From: Bacteroidales bacterium
Lineage (GTDB): Bacteria > Bacteroidota > Bacteroidia > Bacteroidales > VadinHA17
Direction of reading: 5' to 3'
Assembly: GCA_029932855.1 (NCBI GenBank)
Contig: JAOZPG010000021.1
Coordinates: forward strand, 1 to 40,114
DNA: 40,114 nucleotides
In this document: positions 23,352 through 32,065 of the stretch, one piece after another
Layout of the letters: each line of letters opens with the position of its first letter
Numbering within the stretch: position 1 is the first letter of the stretch
Made by a program: the position numbers and the translations under genes
The notes under the pieces: model-generated
Database searches by the model: none
What the model saw: the letters and a program-made list of their open reading frames with translations, nothing else
What the model was told of the DNA's origin: nothing

Positions 23352-24491
23352 ATGAAGGCAAAGAGAAGAACATTTATTAAAACTATAGGAGCAGCTTCAC
23401 TTGGAGCCATGATGGCAGGTGCTGCCGGGGCATGTGTTGAACAACCGTCGGTAAAGACCCGTAGCAATGGAAAGCTCAGTTTCAGTTACAGGCCTTACGA
23501 TCTTGAGCTGACACATACTTTTACAGTTGCAGGATATTCCAGGAACACAACACCTGTTGTGCTTACAGAGATACATTATGATGGTCTTGTGGGCTATGGA
23601 GAGGCATCAATGCCCCCATATCTTGGCGAATCGCAGGAATCTGTAATAAGGTTCCTGAAGAAAGTGGATCTGGAGCAGTTTAATGATCCCTTCAGGCTGG
23701 AAGAGATACTTGAATATGTTGACTCGGTTGATGAAGGGAACAGGGCAGCAAAGGCCTGTATAGATATTGCCCTTCACGACCTTATTGGTAAGATTGTTCA
23801 GCAGCCTTTATATAAACTCTGGGGACTGAACCCTGATAAAACCCCGCTAACATCTTTTACAATAGGAATAGATACTCCCGATGTGGTTAAACTGAAAACA
23901 GAGGAGGCTGCCCGCTTTAAGGTACTGAAAGTAAAACTTGGGGGAGGAAACGATAAGGAGATGATAAATACTATTCGCCTGGTTACTGATGTTCCCCTGT
24001 ATGTTGACGTTAACCAGGGATGGAAGGATAAGAATATGGCGCTGGACATGATACACTGGCTTAAGGAGAAAGGGATAGTGTTCGTGGAACAGCCCATGCC
24101 CAAGACCCAGGTGGATGATATGGCCTGGCTTACAGAAAACAGTCCCCTCCCAACAATTGCCGATGAGGCATTTCAGCGTCTGTCTGATGTTGCAAAATTC
24201 AAAGGCATTTATTCGGGGATCAATATAAAACTGATGAAAAGCACCGGGCTTCGTGAAGCACATAAGATGATAACGGTTGCCAGGGCCCTTGATATGAAGG
24301 TGATGATAGGCTGTATGACAGAAACATCCTGTGCCGTATCTGCTGCTGCCCAGCTCTCTCCACTTGTTGACTGGGCCGATCTTGATGGTAACCTGCTCAT
24401 AAGTAATGATATTTACGAGGGGGTTAAAGTTACAGATGGAAAGATCGTACTGCCTGATCTTCCCGGGATAGGAATAAAGAAATTGAGCTAA
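23352..24491 (+). CDS. Exported dipeptide epimerase (L-Ala-D/L-Glu epimerase-like, enolase superfamily)
   Basis: The 379-aa protein has a Tat-like signal (RRTFIKTIG at 5-13) and AGAC (Cys28), a possible Tat lipoprotein site. The enolase-superfamily barrel shows the KxK pair K193/K195 (LKVKLGG), metal ligands D219 (VDVNQ), E246 (VEQP) and D271 (ADEA), the second base K293 (IKLMK) and the DxD pair D343/D345 (WADLDGN) that binds the dipeptide amino group in Ala-Glu epimerases. It converts L-Ala-D-Glu to L-Ala-L-Glu or a related dipeptide. E. coli and Bacillus relatives are cytoplasmic, so the export signal is notable. Context with NlpC/P60 and LdcA supports peptidoglycan peptide recycling. Confidence 0.9.
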   Translation: MKAKRRTFIKTIGAASLGAMMAGAAGACVEQPSVKTRSNGKLSFSYRPYDLELTHTFTVAGYSRNTTPVVLTEIHYDGLVGYGEASMPPYLGESQESVIRFLKKVDLEQFNDPFRLEEILEYVDSVDEGNRAAKACIDIALHDLIGKIVQQPLYKLWGLNPDKTPLTSFTIGIDTPDVVKLKTEEAARFKVLKVKLGGGNDKEMINTIRLVTDVPLYVDVNQGWKDKNMALDMIHWLKEKGIVFVEQPMPKTQVDDMAWLTENSPLPTIADEAFQRLSDVAKFKGIYSGINIKLMKSTGLREAHKMITVARALDMKVMIGCMTETSCAVSAAAQLSPLVDWADLDGNLLISNDIYEGVKVTDGKIVLPDLPGIGIKKLS

Positions 24492-24493
24492 AC

Positions 24494-24529
24494 TTCGATA
24501 ATACCTAAATATTCGATAATACCTAAATA
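24494..24529 (+). repeat. Perfect 18-bp tandem duplication upstream of susC
   Basis: TTCGATAATACCTAAATA occurs twice with no gap (24494-24511 and 24512-24529) in the 61-bp gap between the epimerase and SusC genes. It may be a slippage product, or a duplicated site for a regulator or RNA contact. No other copy was seen in the window. Confidence 0.85.
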
Positions 24530-24552
24530 ATTATTTACTAAAACTAATAGCT

Positions 24553-27500
24553 ATGAAGAAAATCTTTACAATTATTGTAGCAATGGCTGTCAGTCTGCAA
24601 GCCTTTTCACAGATTGAAATAAGTGGAAGGGTTACAGACGGGGATACGGGAGAATCACTGCCAATGGCTACAGTTAGTATTGAGGGAACTTCCCTTGGCA
24701 CAATAGCCGATCTTGATGGTAATTTTACAATTACTGCAAATTCAGATACAGACATACTGGTTTGCAGTTTTGTTGGTTATTTGTCTAAAAGTATTAGTAT
24801 TGGCAATCAGAGGGTAATTAATGTAAGCCTTTTTCCCGATCTTGCCGAGATAGACGAAGTGGTTGTGACCGCTCTTGGAATCAAGCGATCAAAAAAAGCA
24901 CTGGGCTACGCAGTTCAGGATGTAAAGGGAGATGAGATATCAGAAACCAACCCTTCCAATGTTGTTTCTGCTCTGTCCGGAAGGATAGCCGGTGCGCATG
25001 TAGTAACTTCCTCGGGCCAGGTAGGTGCTTCTTCTACCATACAGATAAGGGGTAACAAATCACTTAGCGGTTCTGCTCAGCCCCTGTTTGTTGTAGATGG
25101 TACTCCTATTATGAACGGGATATCTTCTGCACGTTCTTCAACATCCAGCACCGATTTTGGTAATGCAGCCATGGATATTGATCCCTCTAATGTTGAGAGT
25201 ATATCAATATTAAAAGGACCAAGTGCTTCAGCTCTTTATGGAAGCCGGGCTGCAAACGGGGTTATACTCATAACCACAAAGAAAGGAGCCGGACAGAAAG
25301 GACTGGGTGTGGAATTCTCTTCATCACTTATCTTCGATAATGTTTACCTGCTTCCAAATTACCAGAATGAATACGGTCAGGGCCTGGAAGGAAGTGAGTT
25401 CCTTTACAAGAAATGGGAATCGAGTCCCAGGAACCGGGGAAAAAGCTACCAGGAATTTACAGACGCCAGGGGTTTTCAATGGGGTACAGAGCCCGGACAG
25501 GGAAGGATGATGGATGCTGATGAAAGCTGGGGAGTCAGGCTGGGTGCAGGGCTGTTGGTAGCCCAGATGGATTCTCCCATTGATCCGGAGACAGGCAATA
25601 TAATAAAAACTGACTGGAAAGCCAATCCTGACAATGTAAAGGATTTCTATGAGACAGGTATTACTTCTGTGAATAACCTGTCACTTACAAAAGGTGGGGA
25701 AATGGGCCATTCACGCTTTACAATGGGTTATTCCAAACAAAAAGGTACATCTCCCAATACAGACCAGAGAAAGATGAATCTTGGTATTAATTCAGGTATA
25801 AAGTTATCAGATAAGCTATCGGTTGACGTCAATGTAAATTATGTGAACCTGAAGAATGACAACCTGCCACAAACCGGTAACTCAATGAGAAACCCATTGC
25901 TGGAGTATAATGCATGGTTTGGCCGCCAGGTTAATACAAAATATCTTAAGGATCATTACGATGAGATTATTGACTATAAAGGTAATCTGACAGCTTTTAA
26001 CTGGATGATGGGTTACGGATCCCAGCATCCCAACCCTTACTGGAATGCATATAAGAATACTATGTCAAGGGACAGGAACCGAATTTATGGCAATGCTGCT
26101 ATAAACTATGAGCTTTTTGAAGGCATTGAACTGATGGCCCGCGTTGGTACAGACTTTTTTACAGAGAACAGGAGGTTTATTTATCATAAGTATTCCCGCG
26201 ACTGGACTCCAATGTATACCGATGCTACTAACGGGAATCTGTGGGAACAATACAGGATAGAAAGTGAAACAAATGCCGATCTCCTTCTTAAAATAAATAA
26301 GAATATCAGCGATGACATTACATTATTTTCTACCATTGGGGGAAACTACCGGAAAGCATTTGATCAGTATGCAACTACATCAGGTACCAACCTGGTAATT
26401 GCCGACTTCTTTTCAACATCTAACTTTGAAGGAGAGCCAAATGTGGATTTCACAAAATACACTAAAGTTACAAACTCGGTATTTGGATCAGCAAATATGG
26501 GTTTCAGAAATTATTTGTTCATGGACCTTACTTTAAGGGGTGACTGGAGTTCAACACTTCCTAGTGAAAACTGGAACTACTGGTATCCCTCTGTTAACCT
26601 GGGCTTTATTTTTACTGAAGCACTGGGAATAGCATCTGATGCCATTACATATGGAAAACTGAGAGCAGGATATGCCATTGTGGGTGATGACACATCTCCT
26701 TACAGCCTGTCCCCTGTATTTTATTCACAGGGTACTACTTTCAATAATGGTACCAGTGCAAATGGCATTAATATGTTCGGGGTACAATCAACCCTTCCAA
26801 GTGTGGATCTTTTGCCTGAAATGACCTACAGTACCGAGATAGGTGGCGAGTTCAGATTCCTGAAAAGCAGGTTGGGCCTTGATATTACTTATTATAATGC
26901 TACAACCAAGAACCAGCTGATAAATGTTGATATTCCATATTCATCGGGATACAGCGGCTGGATGAAAAATGCAGGCAGTATAAATAACAGTGGCATTGAG
27001 CTTCAGATTAACGGAACTGTTATAAAATCTGATAATGGATTTAACTGGAAGGCCTTACTCAACTGGTCAACCAACAGGAATGAGGTGGTGGAATTAGCAG
27101 ATAATCTCGAAGAACTTCATATTACAACCTATATGAGTTTAAACAGTAACACTTCTTTAATGGCATTTCCCGGTAAGGAATGGGGTGCCATATATGGTAC
27201 AAATTACCAGAAGAACGAAGATGGAAAGATAATTGTCAGCTCCAGTGGCCGGCCGCTTTCAACACCCAAGCCTGTTATACTTGGCTATGTAAATCCCGAT
27301 TGGATAGGGGGGATAGCTAATACATTCTCATATAAAGGACTGTCTTTAAATGTTCTTGTTGATTTCAGGAAAGGTGGTGATGTATTCAGCTATACAAAAG
27401 CTATAGGGCAAAAAACAGGAATACTGCAATGCACTGTTGAGGATGGAATACGTGAGAACGGGATAGTGGTTGATGGTGTTTATGAAGATGGTACAGAAAA

Positions 27501-27825
27501 TACTTCTGTCATTTCTGCACAGGATTTCTGGTCGGCATCCAGGAACTGGGGAGAGCTTTCAATTGTTGACGGAAGCTTTATCAAACTGCGTGAAGTAGTA
27601 TTATCCTATAATATCCCGTCTTCAATTACGGATAAGCTGAAGTTGCAAAGTGCTATGTTCTCTCTTTTTGGTCGTAACCTTGCATTACTGTATACTGATA
27701 AGAGCAATGATGTGCATATCGATCCCGAAGTATCAACAGGAGGCTCCACGGGAGGGATAGGACTTGAACAGTACCAGTTGGCACCTTCGCGTTCGCTGGG
27801 ACTAAAACTTAACATTAAATTTTAA
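24553..27825 (+). CDS. SusC/RagA-type TonB-dependent outer membrane transporter (1)
   Basis: The 1090-aa protein has a signal peptide (MKKIFTIIVAMAVSLQAFSQ). A carboxypeptidase-regulatory-like domain follows (about 22-105, GRVTDGDTGESLPMATVSIEGT), then the SusC TonB-box-like IDEVVVTALGIKRSKKALGY, the plug (SGRIAGAHVVTSSGQVGASS, PLFVVDGTPI, SILKGPSASALYGSRAANGVILITTKKG) and a beta barrel ending in LGLKLNIKF. It imports ligand bound by the SusD lipoprotein encoded 5 bp downstream. Position after NlpC/P60 and dipeptide epimerase genes, and before an LD-carboxypeptidase gene, suggests a peptide or muropeptide ligand rather than a glycan. No glycoside hydrolase gene lies near. The ligand is inferred from neighbours only. 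Confidence 0.93.
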   Translation: MKKIFTIIVAMAVSLQAFSQIEISGRVTDGDTGESLPMATVSIEGTSLGTIADLDGNFTITANSDTDILVCSFVGYLSKSISIGNQRVINVSLFPDLAEIDEVVVTALGIKRSKKALGYAVQDVKGDEISETNPSNVVSALSGRIAGAHVVTSSGQVGASSTIQIRGNKSLSGSAQPLFVVDGTPIMNGISSARSSTSSTDFGNAAMDIDPSNVESISILKGPSASALYGSRAANGVILITTKKGAGQKGLGVEFSSSLIFDNVYLLPNYQNEYGQGLEGSEFLYKKWESSPRNRGKSYQEFTDARGFQWGTEPGQGRMMDADESWGVRLGAGLLVAQMDSPIDPETGNIIKTDWKANPDNVKDFYETGITSVNNLSLTKGGEMGHSRFTMGYSKQKGTSPNTDQRKMNLGINSGIKLSDKLSVDVNVNYVNLKNDNLPQTGNSMRNPLLEYNAWFGRQVNTKYLKDHYDEIIDYKGNLTAFNWMMGYGSQHPNPYWNAYKNTMSRDRNRIYGNAAINYELFEGIELMARVGTDFFTENRRFIYHKYSRDWTPMYTDATNGNLWEQYRIESETNADLLLKINKNISDDITLFSTIGGNYRKAFDQYATTSGTNLVIADFFSTSNFEGEPNVDFTKYTKVTNSVFGSANMGFRNYLFMDLTLRGDWSSTLPSENWNYWYPSVNLGFIFTEALGIASDAITYGKLRAGYAIVGDDTSPYSLSPVFYSQGTTFNNGTSANGINMFGVQSTLPSVDLLPEMTYSTEIGGEFRFLKSRLGLDITYYNATTKNQLINVDIPYSSGYSGWMKNAGSINNSGIELQINGTVIKSDNGFNWKALLNWSTNRNEVVELADNLEELHITTYMSLNSNTSLMAFPGKEWGAIYGTNYQKNEDGKIIVSSSGRPLSTPKPVILGYVNPDWIGGIANTFSYKGLSLNVLVDFRKGGDVFSYTKAIGQKTGILQCTVEDGIRENGIVVDGVYEDGTENTSVISAQDFWSASRNWGELSIVDGSFIKLREVVLSYNIPSSITDKLKLQSAMFSLFGRNLALLYTDKSNDVHIDPEVSTGGSTGGIGLEQYQLAPSRSLGLKLNIKF

Positions 27826-27830
27826 GAGCC

Positions 27831-29273
27831 ATGAAGATCAATATTATTAAAATACAGCTAATTGCAATCGTACTGGCATTATTGTCAGTTGTATCCTGCA
27901 CAAAAAACTTCGAGGAAATAAATACAAATCCTAATAATCCCGCAGTTGCCCCCCTTGAAAATGTCTTTGCTAATGTTATTTACAGCCTTAGCTCAAGGTT
28001 TGGTTCATCAGAGATGAAATACCCGGCTTCCTTTGTGGGCCATATTACAAAAGGACGCTATATTGATGTTACAAACTATAAGGATACGCCAACCAGTGTT
28101 CTCTGGTGGAGTACATACAGAACAATAATGTCTAATGCCAATTTTGTTATCAAGGAAGCGGAAGCCGAGGGAAATAATAACATGATAGGGGCCACCATGG
28201 TAATAGAAGCCTATGCATTACAAATGGTTGTGGATGCATACGGTCCGGCACCCTACTATGAGGCTGGACTTGGTGCTGAAGGCCTGATACATCCCGCATA
28301 TGACAGGGAAAATATTATTTATGATGAACTTCTAAAGATGCTTGATGAAGCTAATGATCTATTGGTGGATGATATTTCAAACGGATCACTTGGTGATGGC
28401 GATCTTCTTTACGGAGGAGATATTACAAAATGGAAAAAGTTCTGTAACTCCCTGCACCTGCGTCTCGCGATACGTATTTCCAATGTGGATCCGTCAACGG
28501 CAGGAGTGGAGATATCAAAGATACTGGGAGATACAGATAAGTATCCTGTTATTAGCAGTAATGATGATAATGCAGCACTGGTATTCCCGGGAGGAGAAGA
28601 CTGGAGAGAACCATGGACTGCCCACCACGGCTCTATAGGTGACGACTGGATGGCCAGGCCTCTTGTAGATAGTATGAATAAATTTGCAGACCCCAGGCTT
28701 GCAATGTATGCCGATTCACTTTCAGACGGTACATACAGCGGCCTGGTTGTAGGTGAATCTGCCGATACAATCTATTCAAGGATAAACGACAGATTCGTTA
28801 ATAATCCGGCCGGTTCGGTTTATTTTCTTAAGTATGCGGAAGTTGAATTTATTAAATCCGAAGCTGCCCAGCGTAGTCTTTATCTTACGCCTTCTGAAGC
28901 AGAGGAAGCCTATAATGCGGCTATTACTGCCTCATGCGAGGAGTATGGGATATCTTCAACAAAAATATCTGATTATCTTGCAGGGACAGATGTAGCATGG
29001 ACAGGGAGCCTTAACCGTTTATATGTACAGAAGTGGATAGCACTGTTCAGGCAAAGCTGGGAATCATGGTCGGAAATGAGAAGGACCGATGTTCCCTTGC
29101 TTCCTTTGGCATCTCGTGCCTCTGTAGAAAATCACAACAGGGTGCCTGTCAGGTTCTCATACCCCGATTCTGAAATAAAGCTGAATGGCGATAATATCCC
29201 AACGGATGTTAATGAAGTTGATAATTACTGGGGTTACCAAATATGGTGGGATACACGTACAGGAATACAATAA
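27831..29273 (+). CDS. SusD/RagB-family nutrient-binding outer membrane lipoprotein (1)
   Basis: The 480-aa protein has a lipoprotein signal (LALLSVVSC, Cys23), followed by TKNFEEINTNPNNPA, the start typical of the SusD-like_2 subgroup (SusD/RagB family, PF12771) rather than classical SusD. Tetratricopeptide-like helices and the late YVQKWIALFRQSWESWSEMRRTDVPLL and the final NYWGYQIWWDTRTGIQ motif are also subgroup marks. It caps the SusC protein encoded just upstream. SusD-like_2 proteins are often linked to peptide or non-glycan substrates, which fits the peptidase neighbours. A terminator follows at 29291. Confidence 0.92.
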   Translation: MKINIIKIQLIAIVLALLSVVSCTKNFEEINTNPNNPAVAPLENVFANVIYSLSSRFGSSEMKYPASFVGHITKGRYIDVTNYKDTPTSVLWWSTYRTIMSNANFVIKEAEAEGNNNMIGATMVIEAYALQMVVDAYGPAPYYEAGLGAEGLIHPAYDRENIIYDELLKMLDEANDLLVDDISNGSLGDGDLLYGGDITKWKKFCNSLHLRLAIRISNVDPSTAGVEISKILGDTDKYPVISSNDDNAALVFPGGEDWREPWTAHHGSIGDDWMARPLVDSMNKFADPRLAMYADSLSDGTYSGLVVGESADTIYSRINDRFVNNPAGSVYFLKYAEVEFIKSEAAQRSLYLTPSEAEEAYNAAITASCEEYGISSTKISDYLAGTDVAWTGSLNRLYVQKWIALFRQSWESWSEMRRTDVPLLPLASRASVENHNRVPVRFSYPDSEIKLNGDNIPTDVNEVDNYWGYQIWWDTRTGIQ

Positions 29274-29290
29274 TTAATTCATAATAATAA

Positions 29291-29325
29291 GGAAGCAACT
29301 CTTAAAACGGGTTGCTTTCTTTTTA
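29291..29325 (+). terminator. Rho-independent terminator after susD (1)
   Basis: A stem of AAGCAAC/GTTGCTT (29293-29299 and 29311-29317) with an 11-nt loop is followed by tctttttat. It lies about 20 bp after the SusD stop and would separate the SusC/D unit from the LD-carboxypeptidase gene. Confidence 0.7.
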
Positions 29326-29360
29326 TAAACTACCGGTATCTGTCCGCTACACAAATATAT

Positions 29361-30305
29361 ATGAAGAAATTTTTTCCTTCTAAGCTAAAAAAAGGAGATC
29401 TTATCGGACTCGTTACTCCGGGCAGTCCTGTTACAGAGAAACAACTTGGCGAGGCCGTTACGAAACTTGAGAAAATGGGTTTCAGGACTTATTACATGGA
29501 TTCAGTGCTTGATGAGTATGGCTATTTGGCAGGCAGTGATGAAAACAGGGCAGGGGAGCTGATGCATATGTTCACCAGGAGGGAGGTGGATGCCATAATG
29601 TGTGTGAGGGGAGGCTATGGGTCAATAAGGATATTGGATTTTCTGGATTATGAACTTATAAGGCAAAACCCTAAGATTTTTATTGGATATAGTGATATAA
29701 CTGCCATTATAACTGCTATTTATCAGCAAGCGGGACTTGTTGCATTCCATGGAATGATGGGAGAATCTGCCTTCAATGATTTTGCAGTCGATTCATTCAG
29801 GAAAATACTTGTGTTTCCCACAGACAGATATAAATATCCATATGAAAGAGAGAAAAATACAGGTAATAACCCGGAGTTTGATATTTATACTATAAGCCCG
29901 GGTGAGGCTGAAGGAGTACTTATAGGAGGAAACATAAGCGTTCTTGATTCAATGACGGGCAGCAGGTTTGAACCCAATTTTGAGAATAAGATAGTTTACC
30001 TTGAAGAGATAGAAGAAAAAACCTACAGGGTGGATAAAATGCTTTTTCACCTGCTTAGCGCCACTAACTTAAAGCAGGCTGCAGGAATTGTGATGGGAGT
30101 ATTCAAGGAATGCAATATTAATGATAAACCATCCTTAAGTTTACAGGAGGCAATTACAGGCCTTCTTAAACCTTTGCAAATACCTGTAGTATATGGAATG
30201 CCTTTTGGTCATATAGATACAATGCTTACAATACCAACAGGCGTCATGGCAAGGATGGATGCCGGAAAGAAAAGCCTGGAACTGACTGAGAGAGCGGTAG
30301 TATAA
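29361..30305 (+). CDS. ldcA: LD-carboxypeptidase (peptidase S66, LdcA/YkfA type)
   Basis: The 314-aa protein starts KKFFPSKLKKGDLIGLVTPG, typical of S66 enzymes. The nucleophile Ser111 lies in FIGYSDITAI. The Glu (IVYLEEIEEKTYRVDKM) and His (GMPFGHID, near the C-terminus) complete the Ser-Glu-His set known for LdcA. LD-carboxypeptidases remove the terminal D-Ala from the tetrapeptide stem of peptidoglycan. No signal peptide is visible, so it is cytoplasmic. Together with the NlpC/P60 and dipeptide epimerase genes it reproduces the ykfA-B-C gene set of Bacillus, here interrupted by a SusC/SusD pair. Confidence 0.92.
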   Translation: MKKFFPSKLKKGDLIGLVTPGSPVTEKQLGEAVTKLEKMGFRTYYMDSVLDEYGYLAGSDENRAGELMHMFTRREVDAIMCVRGGYGSIRILDFLDYELIRQNPKIFIGYSDITAIITAIYQQAGLVAFHGMMGESAFNDFAVDSFRKILVFPTDRYKYPYEREKNTGNNPEFDIYTISPGEAEGVLIGGNISVLDSMTGSRFEPNFENKIVYLEEIEEKTYRVDKMLFHLLSATNLKQAAGIVMGVFKECNINDKPSLSLQEAITGLLKPLQIPVVYGMPFGHIDTMLTIPTGVMARMDAGKKSLELTERAVV

Positions 30306-30341
30306 GAATGTCCCCTGTTCCGCTAAAACAATCTATGATCC

Positions 30342-31835
30342 TTATTTCCTGAAATCAGCAAGGGCTGTCATTAATTGTTCCAGCTTGCTCACAGTAACAG
30401 ATGTGGGACAGTTATAATTATTAACCGCCATATAAAATGCAATTTCCCTTCCTGAAACAGATATTACATAGCCCGAATATGCTTTTGTGCGTGTAAGAGT
30501 ACCACTTTTTGCCCTTAAGTTGCCCTCTGCCGCAGTTTCTTTGAACATATCTTCAATTGTACCGTTTACCCCGGCAATAGCCATAGAGTTAAAGTAATCA
30601 TCAAAATACGAGCTGTTAAATCTCATGTATTTAAGAAGAAATACAATCTGGGCGGGTGTAACAATATCCTTCCATGAAACACCACTTCCGTCGTTCATTG
30701 AAAGGCCCTTTACCTTCATTCCTTTTTTTGCCCAGTATTCTACCACCGAGTCGGCTGCCACTTCTGTTTCAGGTACTGCATTCAGCTTTAATCCTGAATG
30801 CAGGTTAAATATCTCGGCAAAGAGATTGATACTGTGTATGTTTGTCTGTGCAATTATTTCCCTTAGTTCGGGTGAGCTATAAGTGTCAATAAGCATGGTG
30901 CTCCGGGGAATATAAGCATCCCTCTCAATAAGAATCCTGGCAGTTGTGGCAGCTTTTCCAATAGCAATCTTATTTGCATTTAAGGCAGAGTCAAGCTGTG
31001 TGGCTGCCAGCAGGGCGGGGTCGGGCACAGAAGCAGTTAGTTTGTAGTTGTTCTCATTAAGTGGTAATCGACCGCGTAAATAACGAATATTTGAATAAGG
31101 AGCGCCAAATATGCTTACATTAGCTGAACTGATAGTATCGCCTGTTATAGTATTATTAAAAACTATAGCGGGAATTCCGGGATAATGACCCGCTATTTCA
31201 GCTGTATCACCAATATTGCTGCCCGTATTTAAATAAATGTTATAATTATTATCATATATGCTCAGGCCACAGGGCTGGTGTCCATATGAACTTGCCATAT
31301 CCTCCCACATCCATGAGGCAGGTAGCATATCCCGGCTGAAAAAGCTTCCGTCTCCTATAACTGCTCCTGTTATGGAGTCTATGCCCATGGCTTTTACTGC
31401 GTCAGTCCAATTATCAAGAAACTGTTTGCCTGAAGTTGAATCAAAGTAGCCCGAACCAAGTGTGGGGTCACCGCCCCCTATGATGTAAATGTTTCCGTTC
31501 AGCAGCCTGTTAATACTGTCTATGCTACCTGAATACTCCAGCCTTGTCTCAAAGCGGTGTTCAGGACCAAAAAGCTCCAGGGCAGTGGCAGTAGTAAGAA
31601 GCTTCAATGTCGACGCAGGCCTGAAGGACATATCTTTATTCAGGGAGGAGAGTACCTCCCCGTTATTCATATCTACTGCATAAAAGCCAATTGTGGCATT
31701 ACTGAAATCATCAAAATCCCGGATCTCCTTAAGTAGTTTGTTCAGGCTGTGATTCCTTTTTTCCAGGGGCCTCCGGAACTGTGAGTAAGTATTAAAACTG
31801 ATAATAAGCAATAGCCCCAAAAACAGCTTTCTCAT
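30342..31835 (-). CDS. dacB: D-alanyl-D-alanine carboxypeptidase/endopeptidase, PBP4 type (peptidase S13)
   Basis: The 497-aa protein has a signal peptide (MRKLFLGLLLIISFNTYS). The SxxK motif is S75-T-L-K78 (RPASTLKLLTTATALELFGP), the DGSGVS segment that follows a SMN triad lies near residue 380, and the third motif is KSGT (RAKSGTLTRTKAYSGYV). A large insert domain between SxxK and SxN, as in PBP4, accounts for the length. It removes the last D-Ala or cuts D-Ala-mDAP crosslinks in the periplasm. It converges with the LD-carboxypeptidase gene across 36 bp and extends the peptidoglycan theme of the locus. Confidence 0.9.
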   Translation of the reverse strand: MRKLFLGLLLIISFNTYSQFRRPLEKRNHSLNKLLKEIRDFDDFSNATIGFYAVDMNNGEVLSSLNKDMSFRPASTLKLLTTATALELFGPEHRFETRLEYSGSIDSINRLLNGNIYIIGGGDPTLGSGYFDSTSGKQFLDNWTDAVKAMGIDSITGAVIGDGSFFSRDMLPASWMWEDMASSYGHQPCGLSIYDNNYNIYLNTGSNIGDTAEIAGHYPGIPAIVFNNTITGDTISSANVSIFGAPYSNIRYLRGRLPLNENNYKLTASVPDPALLAATQLDSALNANKIAIGKAATTARILIERDAYIPRSTMLIDTYSSPELREIIAQTNIHSINLFAEIFNLHSGLKLNAVPETEVAADSVVEYWAKKGMKVKGLSMNDGSGVSWKDIVTPAQIVFLLKYMRFNSSYFDDYFNSMAIAGVNGTIEDMFKETAAEGNLRAKSGTLTRTKAYSGYVISVSGREIAFYMAVNNYNCPTSVTVSKLEQLMTALADFRK

Positions 31836-31867
31836 TCTATTAATAATTTAATTAATTATAATTCGTT

Positions 31868-32014
31868 TTATGATTCAAATATCATGGAAATTGCTTTTAC
31901 AAGCAAATCCATGTCCTCTTTATTATATGGATTTGAAGTCATTCCCCCGGTTATTTTCACTATTGATAAAATAAATTTAGCCTTATGAGGTCTAAAACCT
32001 ATAAAATTTCCATG
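31868..32014 (-). pseudogene. Possible C-terminal remnant of a decayed gene upstream of dacB
   Basis: A 48-codon frame bounded by stops reads HGNFIGFRPHKAKFILSIVK, followed by ITGGMTSNPYNKEDMDLLVK and AISMIFES before its stop. The SNPYNKEDMDLLVKAI part looks like the last helix of a protein such as a pyridoxal-dependent enzyme. No plausible full start exists (GTG at 31957 would give a 30-aa peptide). It lies on the dacB strand, 32 bp upstream. It may equally be a chance frame in non-coding DNA. Confidence 0.25.
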
Positions 32015-32042
32015 CTAACTTAACGGGTATGACTTAATGTAT

Positions 32043-32050
32043 TAACTTTG
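32043..32050 (+). promoter_or_regulatory. -7 promoter box of the acyl-CoA ligase gene
   Basis: TAACTTTG matches TAnnTTTG. Transcription would start near 32056, about 10 nt before the ATG at 32066. That makes the upstream in-frame TTG at 32048 an unlikely start. A clear -33 TTTG box is not visible. Confidence 0.55.
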
Positions 32051-32065
32051 CAAAAAATTATTGTT

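Noticed and set aside
24553-29273. Classical polysaccharide utilisation locus around the first SusC/SusD pair
   Set aside because: No glycoside hydrolase, polysaccharide lyase, sulfatase or hybrid two-component regulator is nearby; the neighbours are peptidoglycan-peptide enzymes.
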